This document shows positions 35,709 to 44,278 of a DNA stretch of 64,000 nt, in pieces. This DNA comes from Sphingopyxis bauzanensis. GTDB taxonomy: Bacteria > Pseudomonadota > Alphaproteobacteria > Sphingomonadales > Sphingomonadaceae. Each line of letters starts with the position of its first letter. Positions within the stretch are counted from its first letter, which is position 1. The stretch is taken from the NCBI RefSeq assembly GCF_002205675.1, contig NZ_NISK01000001.1, positions 367,054 to 431,053 of the forward strand, in the 5' to 3' direction. Under the pieces are notes generated by a model. It did no database searches. It was not told the DNA's origin and saw only the letters and a program-made list of their open reading frames with translations. The position numbers and the translations under genes were made by a program.

Positions 35709-36564
35709 GGCCACCTCCGCGACGGGGATCGAGACCGATCGGCGGCGGCTGGTCGTCGCGCTGTGGCGCTGCGTCCCCCTCCGCGATCGCGCGCAGTTGA
35801 GCAGCGAGCGCGACCGTTTCCCGGACAACATAGGCATCGTCGCGATAGGTCCGTGCGAGTTCCGATGACTTAGGCCTGGAGGAAATCTGCGCATGTCTGG
35901 GAATGAGATCGTACGCATGATCGCAACTGAAGCCGAACCACCATGCGTGCGGGTCTTCGACCCGGTGATCGGTAGCGTGCGCTACCGGATGGTAGGCCGC
36001 CGGGCGTAATGTCACGTGGCAGATGCGGCGCGCCTCGACGGCTAAACGACGCGCCGGACTCGGCCCTTCCTCGCACAGTCGTGAATAGGTCAAACCGCCA
36101 TGCACCTCGATCCCGATGTCCGACGGAACTGCGCCATTATCCCAGCCCCAGAGTGGGTGGTTGTGGGGAATGCCGACATATCCGGACAGAAAACCATCGT
36201 CCGTGTCACGCAACATGATGCAGTCATAGCCACTCGCCTCGTCGCGCCAGCTGACCTTGTCCGCCTCTCCGAGCCACGGACCCTTGCCACCGGGCCGCGG
36301 TGCCTGATCGTAGAATATTTCTTCCGCGGGGACGACGCCCGCGCGGGTCGCATAAGCGCGACCGGTTACGAGAACGACGCCGCCCTCTCGCATGACATCG
36401 CCTCCGTCGCCGATCAGCTTCGCCACAGCGAGGTCGGAGCCGAGGATCGGCAGCAGTGTGCCGTCCGTGGCGGGCGCAACGGCAACCGTGGCTGCCTTTC
36501 GCATGACGGTCGTCTTGCGCCGCCCAGCGGGCACTATCGCCTTGGACGTGGTAGTTTTAGCCAT
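35695..36564 (-). CDS. Uncharacterised 289-aa plasmid/phage-type protein
   Basis: Start ATG at 36564 with a GGAGAG site. Residues 1-45 are Lys/Arg/Ala-rich and flexible. The middle contains DDGFLSGYVGIPHNHPLWGW and EVHGGLTYSRLCEEG, a pair of motifs seen in a widespread family of phage and plasmid proteins of unknown function. The C-terminal ~25 residues are Pro/Gly/Arg-rich. Forms a two-gene unit with the 34935-35708 gene and diverges from the XRE regulator. Confidence 0.65.
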   Translation of the reverse strand: MAKTTTSKAIVPAGRRKTTVMRKAATVAVAPATDGTLLPILGSDLAVAKLIGDGGDVMREGGVVLVTGRAYATRAGVVPAEEIFYDQAPRPGGKGPWLGEADKVSWRDEASGYDCIMLRDTDDGFLSGYVGIPHNHPLWGWDNGAVPSDIGIEVHGGLTYSRLCEEGPSPARRLAVEARRICHVTLRPAAYHPVAHATDHRVEDPHAWWFGFSCDHAYDLIPRHAQISSRPKSSELARTYRDDAYVVRETVALAAQLRAIAEGDAAPQRDDQPPPIGLDPRRGGGRGRL

Positions 36565-36916
36565 GTCTTCTCTCCAGCTTGATCTGCGGAACGGATGCTG
36601 ATCGCTTCCGGCTACGCGTCATGGTGCTGCCCCGGTCGGTACACGGGCGCGTCTCGTTCCCGGACGTCGGCACGCGATGATCGGTCCAGCGCCCCGAGGC
36701 TTCCCTGCCGACTGCATTGCCCAGCTGCGAGGGCGGGAACGGTACGCTGACTACGGTTCATGCGATGCTTTGTAAGATTATTAGTTACAATATTGTTCGA
36801 TATATCCGAAAACGACTAGAGTCAACCGGCCGGACGAAGTCGTTCGTTTGACCGAACGCTCGTTGATTTCTATGGGGTTGCTCTAATGTTAAGTTGTGTC
36901 GAAGGAGGTCATGGAC
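36565..36916. promoter_or_regulatory. Divergent intergenic region with an XRE-type operator candidate
   Basis: 352 bases between two divergent genes. 36770-36815 is AT-rich and likely promoter DNA. A perfect inverted repeat CGTTCG (36841-36846)/CGAACG (36853-36858) lies about 60 bp before the regulator start, a plausible site for the XRE protein. Confidence 0.4.
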
Positions 36917-37243
36917 ATGTCGTTGGCGATGAGGCTGCAGAACCTTCGCACGGCAAAGCAGCAATCGCTTCAAACAGTAGCTGACGCCATCGGCGCGTCG
37001 AAGGCGCATATCTGGGAGCTTGAGAAAGGCACCGCCACAAATCCGTCGATCGAACTTGTCCGAAAGCTCGCCAATCACTTTGAGGTATCTATCGCAAGCC
37101 TTGTCGGTGAGAAGCCGGACGAAGATAGCGATGACGAGCATTTGCTCGTCATGTACCGTGATCTGAAATCTCTCGACCCCCAAGATCGCCTGGTCCTTGG
37201 GGATATCATCAAAGGCATGCAGAAGCGCCGCTCTGGGGGGTAG
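36917..37243 (+). CDS. XRE-family helix-turn-helix regulator
   Basis: About 108 residues. The ATG at 36917 is preferred because AGGAGG (36903-36908) lies eight bases upstream; an ATG at 36911 would be too close. HTH in residues ~15-50 (LQTVADAIGASKAHIWELEK), followed by a short acidic linker and a C-terminal helix (DPQDRLVLGDIIKGM) that probably mediates dimerisation. Likely represses its own divergent promoter region. Confidence 0.85.
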   Translation: MSLAMRLQNLRTAKQQSLQTVADAIGASKAHIWELEKGTATNPSIELVRKLANHFEVSIASLVGEKPDEDSDDEHLLVMYRDLKSLDPQDRLVLGDIIKGMQKRRSGG

Positions 37244-37473
37244 CGGAGCGGGCGCTCTCAGCACTGGTCTGAAGGCCCGACCCATACCCTCTTGGTTGTT
37301 ACCGGCGCCACGTCCGCAGCAAAGGAGTTCGGCGCGGTCGGCGCTTTGGTCGATTCGGCTATTGCCGGTTCAGTCAGTCGGTCTTGGGGCGAATATTCGC
37401 ATAGCGGATATTCGGCTCGATCGATCGAGGATGTTCAAGAAATTGGTAAGCTAACCGCGCTAAATTTCTTCCC

Positions 37474-38067
37474 ATGAAATGGTTTTTTGTAATCGCACTG
37501 GCGCTGACCCCGCTTTCCGCGTCCGCGCAGGACATTAGTGGAACGGGCCGTGCAAAGGACGGCGACTCCCTCGACATGGCGGGGATCGTTGTCCGCTTAC
37601 ACGGCGTCGATGCCCCCGAGCTTTACCAGACATGTTCGCGTCAGGGTCAAAGCTGGGCATGCGGGAAAGAAGCGTCGGCGAAACTGGCGCAACTGGTCAA
37701 TGGTGCCGAATTGCGCTGTGAGCAGCGCGATGTTGATGACTATGACCGGATCGTCGCCAGCTGCACCGCACGGCAAGTGGACCTGGGCCAGGCGATGGTT
37801 GAAGCAGGCCTTGCGGTCGCATTGCCACAGTTTAGCGATCGCTATCTCAGCGCCGAGGCGCGCGCCAAGGCCCTCAAACTGGGCATCTGGGCTTCCGACT
37901 TCCAGCAGCCGGCGGATTATCGGGCCGCCAATCCCAGGGCACATCGGCCTAAGCCGCAGGCATCCGTCGTGCGCCAGCCTATTGCATCGTCGGCGCCGTC
38001 CGGCGTCTATTACCGCAATTGCAATGCGGCATGGGCAGCGGGTGCCGCGCCGTTATACCGCGGCCAG
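37474..38067 (+). pseudogene. Exported SNase-like nuclease with truncated C terminus
   Basis: Signal peptide MKWFFVIALALTPLSASAQD, then a staphylococcal-nuclease fold: DGDSLDMAGIVVRLHGVDAP (~30), the RQGQSWACGKEA segment, and DDYDRIVASC (~85). From ~residue 180, YYRNCNAAWAAGAAPLYRG is the start of an Excalibur calcium-binding domain that normally ends with a DxDxDGIACE motif; here it is lost at about 38067. The frame stays open for another 440 codons as the antisense of the CBASS genes, so a long chimeric protein is possible on paper. The break marks the left edge of the defence patch. Confidence 0.75.
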
Positions 38068-38466
38068 ACGACCGAGCGGATCGCCATCGCGCACGCGGTA
38101 AGTAGTCAGGAAGGTGAAATTGGCGCCCGCGGGCGCCGACGCCTTCGCATCGCGGAGCCGCTCAAGCAGCGAGAATTTCTGTCCGCCGATAAAATCGGGG
38201 TCGACGAAATCCTCGAAGCCGAAGCGGCCCCCATATTCGACATGCCATTTGACCTGATGATAGTCGGCCGGGACCTTCACCGGTCCCGAGCGCGCGATCG
38301 CGGGATCGTACAGAACCACCACATCGTCGAAGGCCTTCGGGCCGTCGGCCTCGAACGTCACTTCGACGACGCAGGATTGAGGCACGAGGAGGTTGAGCGC
38401 ATTTTCCCAGAACACCCGCGCCTGGTAATTGTCGCCGTGCCAGCGCGCCGTGACCGCATTGCTCAT
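38053..38466 (-). pseudogene. N-terminal part of a nuclease-like CBASS effector (Cap4/DUF4297-like)
   Basis: Begins MSNAVTARWHGDNYQARVFW; residues ~38-85 contain VEVTFEADGPKAFDDVVVLY and DYHQVKWHVEYG, consistent with a PD-(D/E)xK nuclease core (acidic FDD and the QxK of YHQVK) as in the DUF4297 domain of Cap4 effectors. The sequence stops at residue 137, exactly at the join with the exported nuclease gene, so the rest, including any sensor domain, is missing. The start at 38466 lies 22 bases after the cyclase stop. The effector identity is inferred from motifs and position. Confidence 0.55.
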
Positions 38467-38487
38467 GATCGCATCTCGCCTCGGGGG

Positions 38488-39390
38488 TTAGGACAGCGGA
38501 AACTTCGGACCGAAAAGCGCTCGCCACGCCTTCAGCGCCTCGCCATTCCGTCCGCGCCGCGCATGGTCGATGGCCAGCGTCGCCTCGCGGCTCGCCTGCT
38601 GGAGGAGGTCGCGTGCGCGAGTCTTGCGCGCGAGATCCATCCCGTCGCTGACCGGCGGTCCGAGGCCGGCCGGATCGGGCCACGCGTCGAAGATCCGGTC
38701 GGCGAGCGTCGAGAAGAAGGCCTGGATTTCATAATCGAAGCGGCCGTGCCAGCCGCCGTGGAGGCATTCGAGCGCCATCACCTCGATCAGGAACGACGGC
38801 TTGACCGGCTTCTCGCCGTGACGCGCCTGATTGTTCCAATATTTGACCATCCGGACGAGCCCCTTCCATTCGCTGGAAAAGGCCTGATGCGCGGTGGTCG
38901 CTTTCTGGGCGTGCGTTTCCGGGTTGGTGCGGATCCACTCGCCGAGGTCGCGGTCGGGAATCTCATAATCGTCGCCGTCGGCGAAGGACGGGACGACGTC
39001 GATGCTAAGCACGCGGTAATCGGTATTGTCGTCGGCATCGGGCACGACCCCGAACGAAATGCCGACCGACCGCCCCTGTTTGCGGACCGAGTCCTCGCCA
39101 TATTTGTCGACCAGCGCCGCATGGAAATCGTCGATCACGACCGACGGCGTCTTCTGCCGGTATGCCTTTTCATCGTCACCGAGCACGAAGAAGATGTCAA
39201 TGTCCTTGAGCGGCTTGGTCTTGGTCCAGCGCTTGTAAGAGCCCGTCAGAAAGTCGCGGTCGATCGCAAAGCGCGTCCGCAGAAAATCGCGGACTTCGGT
39301 GTGGCGCTTGCTCGCATTCGCCTGCTCCTTGTCGTTGAGCTCGAGCCGGCTCTTGAACTTGCGGAAGGCTTCCTCGGTCGTGAGCGTCAT
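38488..39390 (-). CDS. CD-NTase (cGAS/DncV-like) nucleotidyltransferase of a CBASS system
   Basis: About 300 residues from the ATG at 39390 that overlaps the HORMA stop (ATGA). Catalytic signature of the pol-beta-like fold: [10 protein letters not shown] (the GS motif, ~45) followed by [10 protein letters not shown] (the two metal-binding aspartates, ~60) and SIDVVPSF (third Asp, ~130). CD-NTases make cyclic oligonucleotides after phage infection, which activate an effector that kills or disables the cell. The HORMA partner places it among HORMA-regulated (type III-like) systems. The enzyme appears intact even though the effector is truncated. Confidence 0.85.
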   Translation of the reverse strand: MTLTTEEAFRKFKSRLELNDKEQANASKRHTEVRDFLRTRFAIDRDFLTGSYKRWTKTKPLKDIDIFFVLGDDEKAYRQKTPSVVIDDFHAALVDKYGEDSVRKQGRSVGISFGVVPDADDNTDYRVLSIDVVPSFADGDDYEIPDRDLGEWIRTNPETHAQKATTAHQAFSSEWKGLVRMVKYWNNQARHGEKPVKPSFLIEVMALECLHGGWHGRFDYEIQAFFSTLADRIFDAWPDPAGLGPPVSDGMDLARKTRARDLLQQASREATLAIDHARRGRNGEALKAWRALFGPKFPLS

Positions 39391-39887
39391 GCGCGCCTCC
39401 AATAGGCGGCGCTCGCGCCGAGCCCGTTATGATCGATGGTGCTGCCGAGCGCATGGCGTGTCAGCCCGGCGGTCGACCGGCACGCGCCGTCGCCCCAGCC
39501 GCTAACGCTCGGGTGCCCGGGCGTCACCTGAAGCACGATGTCATACTTGGCGTGCGACGGCGCGACGCCTGCTTTCTTCATCGCATATTTGAGCTGCTCC
39601 ATGTCGGCATAGAAACTGCCGTCGCCGCCCGACCATTCATAAGCGATGTCGAGATCCCAGCGATGGATCAGTTCGTCGGTCACCGGATGAAAGATTTCGA
39701 GCACGACGCGGCGGAGATGCCCCGACTCCATCCACGAGCGGATCGCGCGCTGGTTCTTTTCCCAGTCGGCGACGAATTGCGCCGGGCTGAGCCCTGCTTC
39801 GCGGATGATTTCCTTGAAGCTTCTGAGGATATTGTCGGCCACGAAGGTGACCGAATGGGTGTAGCTATAGGCTGAAACGACGGTCAT
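39387..39887 (-). CDS. Bacterial HORMA-domain protein of a CBASS system
   Basis: 166 residues: [20 protein letters not shown] at the start, [20 protein letters not shown], then [19 protein letters not shown] and [20 protein letters not shown], matching bacterial HORMA proteins that bind and activate CD-NTases when they sense a phage peptide. C-terminal [12 protein letters not shown] forms the closing safety-belt segment. Its stop overlaps the cyclase start. A TRIP13-type ATPase, which normally resets HORMA proteins, is not encoded nearby. Confidence 0.8.
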   Translation of the reverse strand: MTVVSAYSYTHSVTFVADNILRSFKEIIREAGLSPAQFVADWEKNQRAIRSWMESGHLRRVVLEIFHPVTDELIHRWDLDIAYEWSGGDGSFYADMEQLKYAMKKAGVAPSHAKYDIVLQVTPGHPSVSGWGDGACRSTAGLTRHALGSTIDHNGLGASAAYWRRA

Positions 39888-39918
39888 GATCCGAGAAACC
39901 CCGCTGCATCGAAGCTGA

Positions 39919-40431
39919 GCCCTGCGCTCGCCTCATGCGCAGTGGCTCTCCGATGTCTGCGCGGCCGACGCCGCGTCGACGACCGCGTGGCGCCAGCGCC
40001 GCGCGATCGTCCTCGGCGGCTTTTCGACGGGAGCCGACCTCCCCCACGACGCCGCCGACCTCGAAGGGTTCGGCCACAGTCCCGATCACGAGCGGCGGGC
40101 GCTGGCCGGCCTTCGTCTCGTCCGCGACGCGTCGGCGCGCCATTGGTGGCGGCAATTTGTCGAAGCCGAGAACGCCGACCAGGCTTTCGCGGCGCTCACT
40201 CTGTTGCGCCGGACCGCCGATCGGCGGTCGGCAGCGTGGCTCGGCGTCGACGTCCGCTTCGACCGCGACAGCGATCCGATCGCCTGGCGCAAGGCCGCGC
40301 ATTGGGAGCTCAACGAGCGCGACTTCTGGAACGAGGCCAGCAAGCGCGAGAAAGAAGCTGCCCGCCAGTTTCTAGACAAGAAGATCTCAAGAAATATCGC
40401 GCCCTGGTACCGCGCGGGCAGCGCGACCTGA
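39919..40431 (+). pseudogene. C-terminal fragment of a probable NACHT-type defence protein
   Basis: Open from a TGA at 39916 to the stop at 40431 without a credible start. Contains RRAIVLGGFSTGADLPHDAA, ASARHWWRQFVEAENADQAF, LLRRTADRRSAAW and KREKEAARQFLDKKI ending RNIAPWYRAG. These features resemble the helical C terminus of large NACHT/HEAT antiphage ATPases. The ATPase part is absent. The fragment faces away from the HORMA operon, so a join lies within ~30 bases upstream of the HORMA start. Confidence 0.5.
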
Positions 40432-40446
40432 CCGAACCCGGCCAGA

Positions 40447-40855
40447 TCACGCGTCGCGGGGATCGACAATCCGCATCGTATCGGGGTCGATGAGCAAGCG
40501 ATAGCCGCCCGCCTCGGCGAGCTTATGCGCATAGGCGTCGAGGTCGGGCACGTCGGCACTGACGTCGAGCGGCTTGAAGGCGGTCGAGCGGTAGCGAACC
40601 GCCCCCTCGACCGGCTCCATCCGGATCGCCACCGCAAAGCATATCGTATCGCCCGCAAGGTCGGCCCAGTTGTAATAGAGCGCTTCGATCGCCTCGCCCT
40701 CCGCCGCATCCAGCTCGGCGCCCTCGAACGCATCAATCTCGAAGCGTGCCACCGGCGCCTTGTTTAGCAAAACATCCCCGGCGATCGCGGCCAGCTCGGA
40801 CTCCCATATCGCGTCGAAACGAAAGCTCTCGGCGGGCTCGACCCCCGCCCGCGCC
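40447..40855 (-). pseudogene. C-terminal fragment of an unknown protein at the right edge of the defence patch
   Basis: From about residue SFRFDAIWESELAAIAGD to the stop at 40447 it is well coded and acidic (LAGDTICFAVAIRMEPVEGA; LIDPDTMRIVDPRDA). Upstream the frame runs into the ABC permease sequence in a different frame, so its own front is missing. No family recognised; probably foreign cargo of the same patch. Confidence 0.5.
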
Positions 40856-41101
40856 CACGCCAAATCCGAACAGAGATGGGCCGATGGCGGCAAACACGCC
40901 AAAGGTCGCCATGGCATATGCCGCCGTTCGGGTGCCGCCATCGCTCATGGCAATGGCGAACAGGCCGTAAAACGCGACCGGCAGCAGGATCGTGGGCAGG
41001 ATAAACTGCGGCATGCGCCAGCTCTTGCGAATTTCGGCCATACTCTCGATGGCGTAGAGCCGCGATTGAGGGACGAGCGATGGTGTGTCTGGGTTGGTCA
41101 T
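40856..41101 (-). pseudogene. ABC-2 permease, N-terminal third only
   Basis: Starts at the ATG overlapping the ATPase stop (TAATG). Encodes SWRMPQFILPTILLPVAFYG and AMATFGVFAAIGPSLFGFGV, the first two membrane segments of an ABC-2 exporter permease, then breaks near 40856 into unrelated sequence. A complete protein would have about 250 residues and six spans. The break is the right edge of the defence patch and should leave the ABC ATPase without a partner. Confidence 0.75.
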
Positions 41102-42024
41102 TACGCGGCCTCCTCAAAACGGGTCTCGTCAGATTCTGGACGCATCAAGCTGGAAAGCGCATCTTCAAGGCTCGCAGCCTCGACCCGCAAATCCGTACAA
41201 TCCTCCGCAATGTCCAAGAGCGAGCGCAGGGTCGCAGTGGCATCGTTGCATAGCATTCGAACCTCACCTCCCGATCGCTCCACGCGGATCGCGCCCGGCA
41301 GTTCGGCAAGCTGCGCTACGGAACGACGGGTGCGGCAGCGGATGGTCGAACCCGCAGTCCCTGCGCGGATGTCATGTGTCGAACCATCGGCGATCACGCG
41401 GCCCCGATCGATCACAACGATGCGATCGGCCAGCACCTCTGCCTCCTCGAGATAGTGCGTTGTCAAAAGCACCGCCGCGCCCTCATCGGCGGTGTCGCGA
41501 ACGGTGCTCCACAGGCCGCGCCGGGCTTCGGCATCGAGGCCGGTGGTCGGTTCATCGAGGATCAGCAGATCGGGCCGCCCGCATATCGCAAGCGCGAATT
41601 GCAGTCTGCGCGTCTGCCCGCCCGAAAGCGCGCCCGCCCGGCGGCTGGCAAGATCGATCAGCCCGGCCAGGGCCAGTGTCTCCTCTACCGATCTGGGCAT
41701 GGGATAATAACCGACCTGAAGCGCCACGATCTCCTCTACGGTCAGGACATCGGGCAGGCTGGCCGATTGCAGCATGATGCCGAGCCGTGCCCGCGCTGCC
41801 GGGCGGCGTGGATCGAGGCCGAAAAGCTCCGCCTCTCCGCGATCGGCCAGCAGACGACCCGTCAGAACGCCGACCGCAGTGGTCTTTCCCGCGCCGTTGG
41901 GCCCAAGCAACGCGGTCACTTCGCCGGGGCGGATATCGAGTTCGAACCCGGCCAGCGCCTGAACGCTGCCCAATCGCTTTTCCACGGCGATGAGCCGGGC
42001 AATGGCGGATAGGTCGGATGTCAT
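41101..42024 (-). CDS. ABC transporter ATP-binding protein
   Basis: 307 residues from the ATG at 42024 (GGGAG site). Walker A LLGPNGAGKTTAVGVLTG (~40), signature LSGGQTRRLQFALAICGRPD (~135), Walker B LLILDEPTTGLD, and H-loop TTHYLEEAE. This is the DrrA/NatA type used by ABC-2 drug or lipid exporters. The partner permease gene is translationally coupled but truncated. A palindromic operator lies upstream in the divergent promoter region. Confidence 0.9.
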   Translation of the reverse strand: MTSDLSAIARLIAVEKRLGSVQALAGFELDIRPGEVTALLGPNGAGKTTAVGVLTGRLLADRGEAELFGLDPRRPAARARLGIMLQSASLPDVLTVEEIVALQVGYYPMPRSVEETLALAGLIDLASRRAGALSGGQTRRLQFALAICGRPDLLILDEPTTGLDAEARRGLWSTVRDTADEGAAVLLTTHYLEEAEVLADRIVVIDRGRVIADGSTHDIRAGTAGSTIRCRTRRSVAQLAELPGAIRVERSGGEVRMLCNDATATLRSLLDIAEDCTDLRVEAASLEDALSSLMRPESDETRFEEAA

Positions 42025-42074
42025 GGCAATCTCCCTTGCTGGGTCCGGGTTTTGCCATCCGCGCAAAGCATTTT

Positions 42075-42117
42075 GCAGTGACATACGGCACTGCCAAAAC
42101 ATGACAAATGTCACTGC
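42075..42117. promoter_or_regulatory. Inverted-repeat operator candidate between ABC ATPase and amidohydrolase genes
   Basis: GCAGTGACAT (42075-42084) and its exact complement ATGTCACTGC (42108-42117) are 23 bp apart. Inside, GCAGTG/CACTGC and TGAC-AAAT-GTCA make overlapping shorter dyads. The arrangement in a divergent intergenic region suggests a repressor site serving both genes. No regulator is adjacent. Confidence 0.55.
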
Positions 42118-42194
42118 CCACGCCGGTGTAACGCGGTCTATCCGAAAGGCAGTCACCCGTTAAAAGGCGGACCTGCCGTCAAAAGAGGACCAGC

Positions 42195-44012
42195 ATGACC
42201 AGCACACCCATAAGCCGCATCGTCCGAAAAGCCCTGATCTCAAGCATCGCACTGGTTGCGCCCGTAGCCGCCATCGCGCAGCCCACGCTTATCCGCGATG
42301 TGCGCGTGTTCGACGGGGTGGATGTTCACGAAAAGCGCTCAGTCCTGATCGACGGCAACCGGATCGTGGAAGACGACTTTCGGGGCCCCGCACCCGGCGA
42401 TGCGTGGGTCGTGACGTGTGCTGGCTGCACGTTGATGCCCGGTTTGATCGACGCGCACGTGCACGCCTATGCCGGTCTGGACGATGCGCTGATGTTCGGA
42501 GTGACGAGCGTGTTCGACATGTTCACTTTGCCGACCATGACAGCGGCATCGCGGGCGCGCACCGCCGCCCATTTGAATCCCGGCGAAGCGGATCTGTACA
42601 GCGCCGGCATTCTAGCAACCGCACCGGGCGGCCATGGCACGCAATTCGGTATCGACGTACCAACCCTGACCGCGCCCGAAAAGGCCGACGCCTGGGTCGC
42701 CGCGCGCATTGCCGAAGGGTCTGACTACATCAAGATCGTGGTTGAAGAGGGTGGCGGGGTCATCGGTCGCAGCTTGCCGACGCTCGATCAGCGCATCGTG
42801 ACCGCGCTGGTCGAGGCAGCGCACCGCCGGGACAAGCTGGCGGTTGTGCATACGATCACCAAGGCGGCTGCGCAGGTGGCGATTGCTGCGGGTGCCGATG
42901 GCCTTGTCCACTTCTTTGCCGATGCGCCCGTCGATGCGGAAATGTTGGCCGCGATGAAGGAGCGCGGCATGTTCGTCAGCCCGACCTTTGCGGTGTTCGA
43001 GAGTTTTGCCGGTCGCGGGGGAAGCGGCGAACTGGCCGAACATGCGGGGTTTGCCACGCTGCTCGGACGTGAGGCTGTTGCGAACCTTTCAGCGGCCACC
43101 GAAAGCGACCGGATAGGCGCCTTTGCCCCGGCTATGCAGGCGAACATTCTGGCGCTGACCAATGCGGACATCCCGATTCTGGCTGGAAGCGACGCGCCCA
43201 ATCCGGGGACATGGTTCGGCGTGTCGCTGCACCGCGAACTGGAACTGCTCGTCCAGTCGGGCCTCAGCCCGCAACAGGCGCTGGTCGCTGCCACATCAGC
43301 TCCAGCGCAGGCGTTCGGGATCGCGGGTCACGGGAGAATCGCAGACGGTGCCTTTGCCGATTTGTTGCTGGTGCGCGGCGATCCGACACGCGATATCGCT
43401 GCCACCCGAGATATTGTCGAAGTCTGGAAAGACGGCCAGTCAGCAGAGCCGCTGCGCACGGAACGCCGCGAACAGATCGCTGCTGCCAGCGCTCAGGGCG
43501 GAACGGCGAAACCCTTGCCGCAGGATGGGAGGATCGCAACATTCGCGCAGACCGGCGAAACGGTGATGATCGAGGCGCCGTTCGGCAGCTGGAACGTCTC
43601 CACCGATGCAATGATGGGTGGCAAATCCACCGCGCAGGCGTCGCTGACCCCGGACGGCGCGCTGCGCCTGACGGGCACGGTCGCAGAGGGCAGTTTTGCA
43701 CAATGGGCCGGAATTTCATGGATGCCCGGCGAGCGGATGATGGCACCCGCCAATCTTTCAAGCGCAACCGGCATTGCATTTCGCATTCGTGGCTCAGCGA
43801 GCGGCCCCGGCGTGATGGGCTTTTCCGAAGCGGGCGGCCAGCAGCCAGCGCTTTCGCAGATCGAGATCGGCGAAAACTGGCGCGACGTCACTGTGCCCTT
43901 CGCCGACCTCCCGCGCTTCGACAGCAGCGGAACCACCATGCTGCTGATCGGAATGTTCTCACCCGGCGATTACTCAATCGAGGTTGACCAGATACGGCTG
44001 GTTGTAGAGTGA
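42195..44012 (+). CDS. Exported amidohydrolase fused to a C-terminal CIA30-like domain
   Basis: 605 residues. Signal peptide to about residue 28 (SIALVAPVAAIAQP). Residues ~60-420 are a metal-dependent amidohydrolase: MPGLIDAHVHAYAG with the HxH ligands, a lysine-containing DYIKIVVEEGG, VVHTITKAA (His) and LAGSDAPNPGTWFG (Asp). Residues ~450-600 resemble the CIA30/NDUFAF1 beta-sandwich domain (FGSWNVSTDAMMGGKSTAQA; WAGISWMPGERMMAP). Hydrolysis of a cyclic amide or peptide-like substrate in the periplasm is likely; the fused domain may bind carbohydrate or protein. Substrate unknown. Confidence 0.85.
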   Translation: MTSTPISRIVRKALISSIALVAPVAAIAQPTLIRDVRVFDGVDVHEKRSVLIDGNRIVEDDFRGPAPGDAWVVTCAGCTLMPGLIDAHVHAYAGLDDALMFGVTSVFDMFTLPTMTAASRARTAAHLNPGEADLYSAGILATAPGGHGTQFGIDVPTLTAPEKADAWVAARIAEGSDYIKIVVEEGGGVIGRSLPTLDQRIVTALVEAAHRRDKLAVVHTITKAAAQVAIAAGADGLVHFFADAPVDAEMLAAMKERGMFVSPTFAVFESFAGRGGSGELAEHAGFATLLGREAVANLSAATESDRIGAFAPAMQANILALTNADIPILAGSDAPNPGTWFGVSLHRELELLVQSGLSPQQALVAATSAPAQAFGIAGHGRIADGAFADLLLVRGDPTRDIAATRDIVEVWKDGQSAEPLRTERREQIAAASAQGGTAKPLPQDGRIATFAQTGETVMIEAPFGSWNVSTDAMMGGKSTAQASLTPDGALRLTGTVAEGSFAQWAGISWMPGERMMAPANLSSATGIAFRIRGSASGPGVMGFSEAGGQQPALSQIEIGENWRDVTVPFADLPRFDSSGTTMLLIGMFSPGDYSIEVDQIRLVVE

Positions 44013-44278
44013 GCTGGACCTTGACAAAAACCTCTCCCTTAGCAGTGTACCCATTCGATAGGCGAATAAGGTGAGCGTTACAGAAAGCATCACGAGCAGA
44101 CATTCGGCAATCCAGCCGAAAGCACGACATTCACGCCAGACACTTTTTTTGACGAAACGCGCTATTGGCGCCTACAGAACAATTTACTGAAAGCTGGGTG
44201 AAACAACAGTTAGGTAAGTTCGACTCCGAACGAATCCATTGACACTTGTCCTGCGCACGATTATTGGAAAGTTGCGAG
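44013..44278. other. Non-coding interval before the leader RNA
   Basis: No open frame with a ribosome site. It presumably contains the promoter that produces the leader and the Bax-inhibitor mRNA. Confidence 0.4.

Noticed and set aside
37380-37440. Palindromes GCGAATATTCGC and TCGATCGATCGA before the exported nuclease gene
   Set aside because: Short self-complementary words are frequent; no regulator or repeat context makes them convincing operators.
39865-40302. 145-aa open frame upstream of HORMA on the minus strand
   Set aside because: Shadow of the NACHT-like fragment, whose frame has the better residue pattern. Not a TRIP13 candidate: no Walker motifs.
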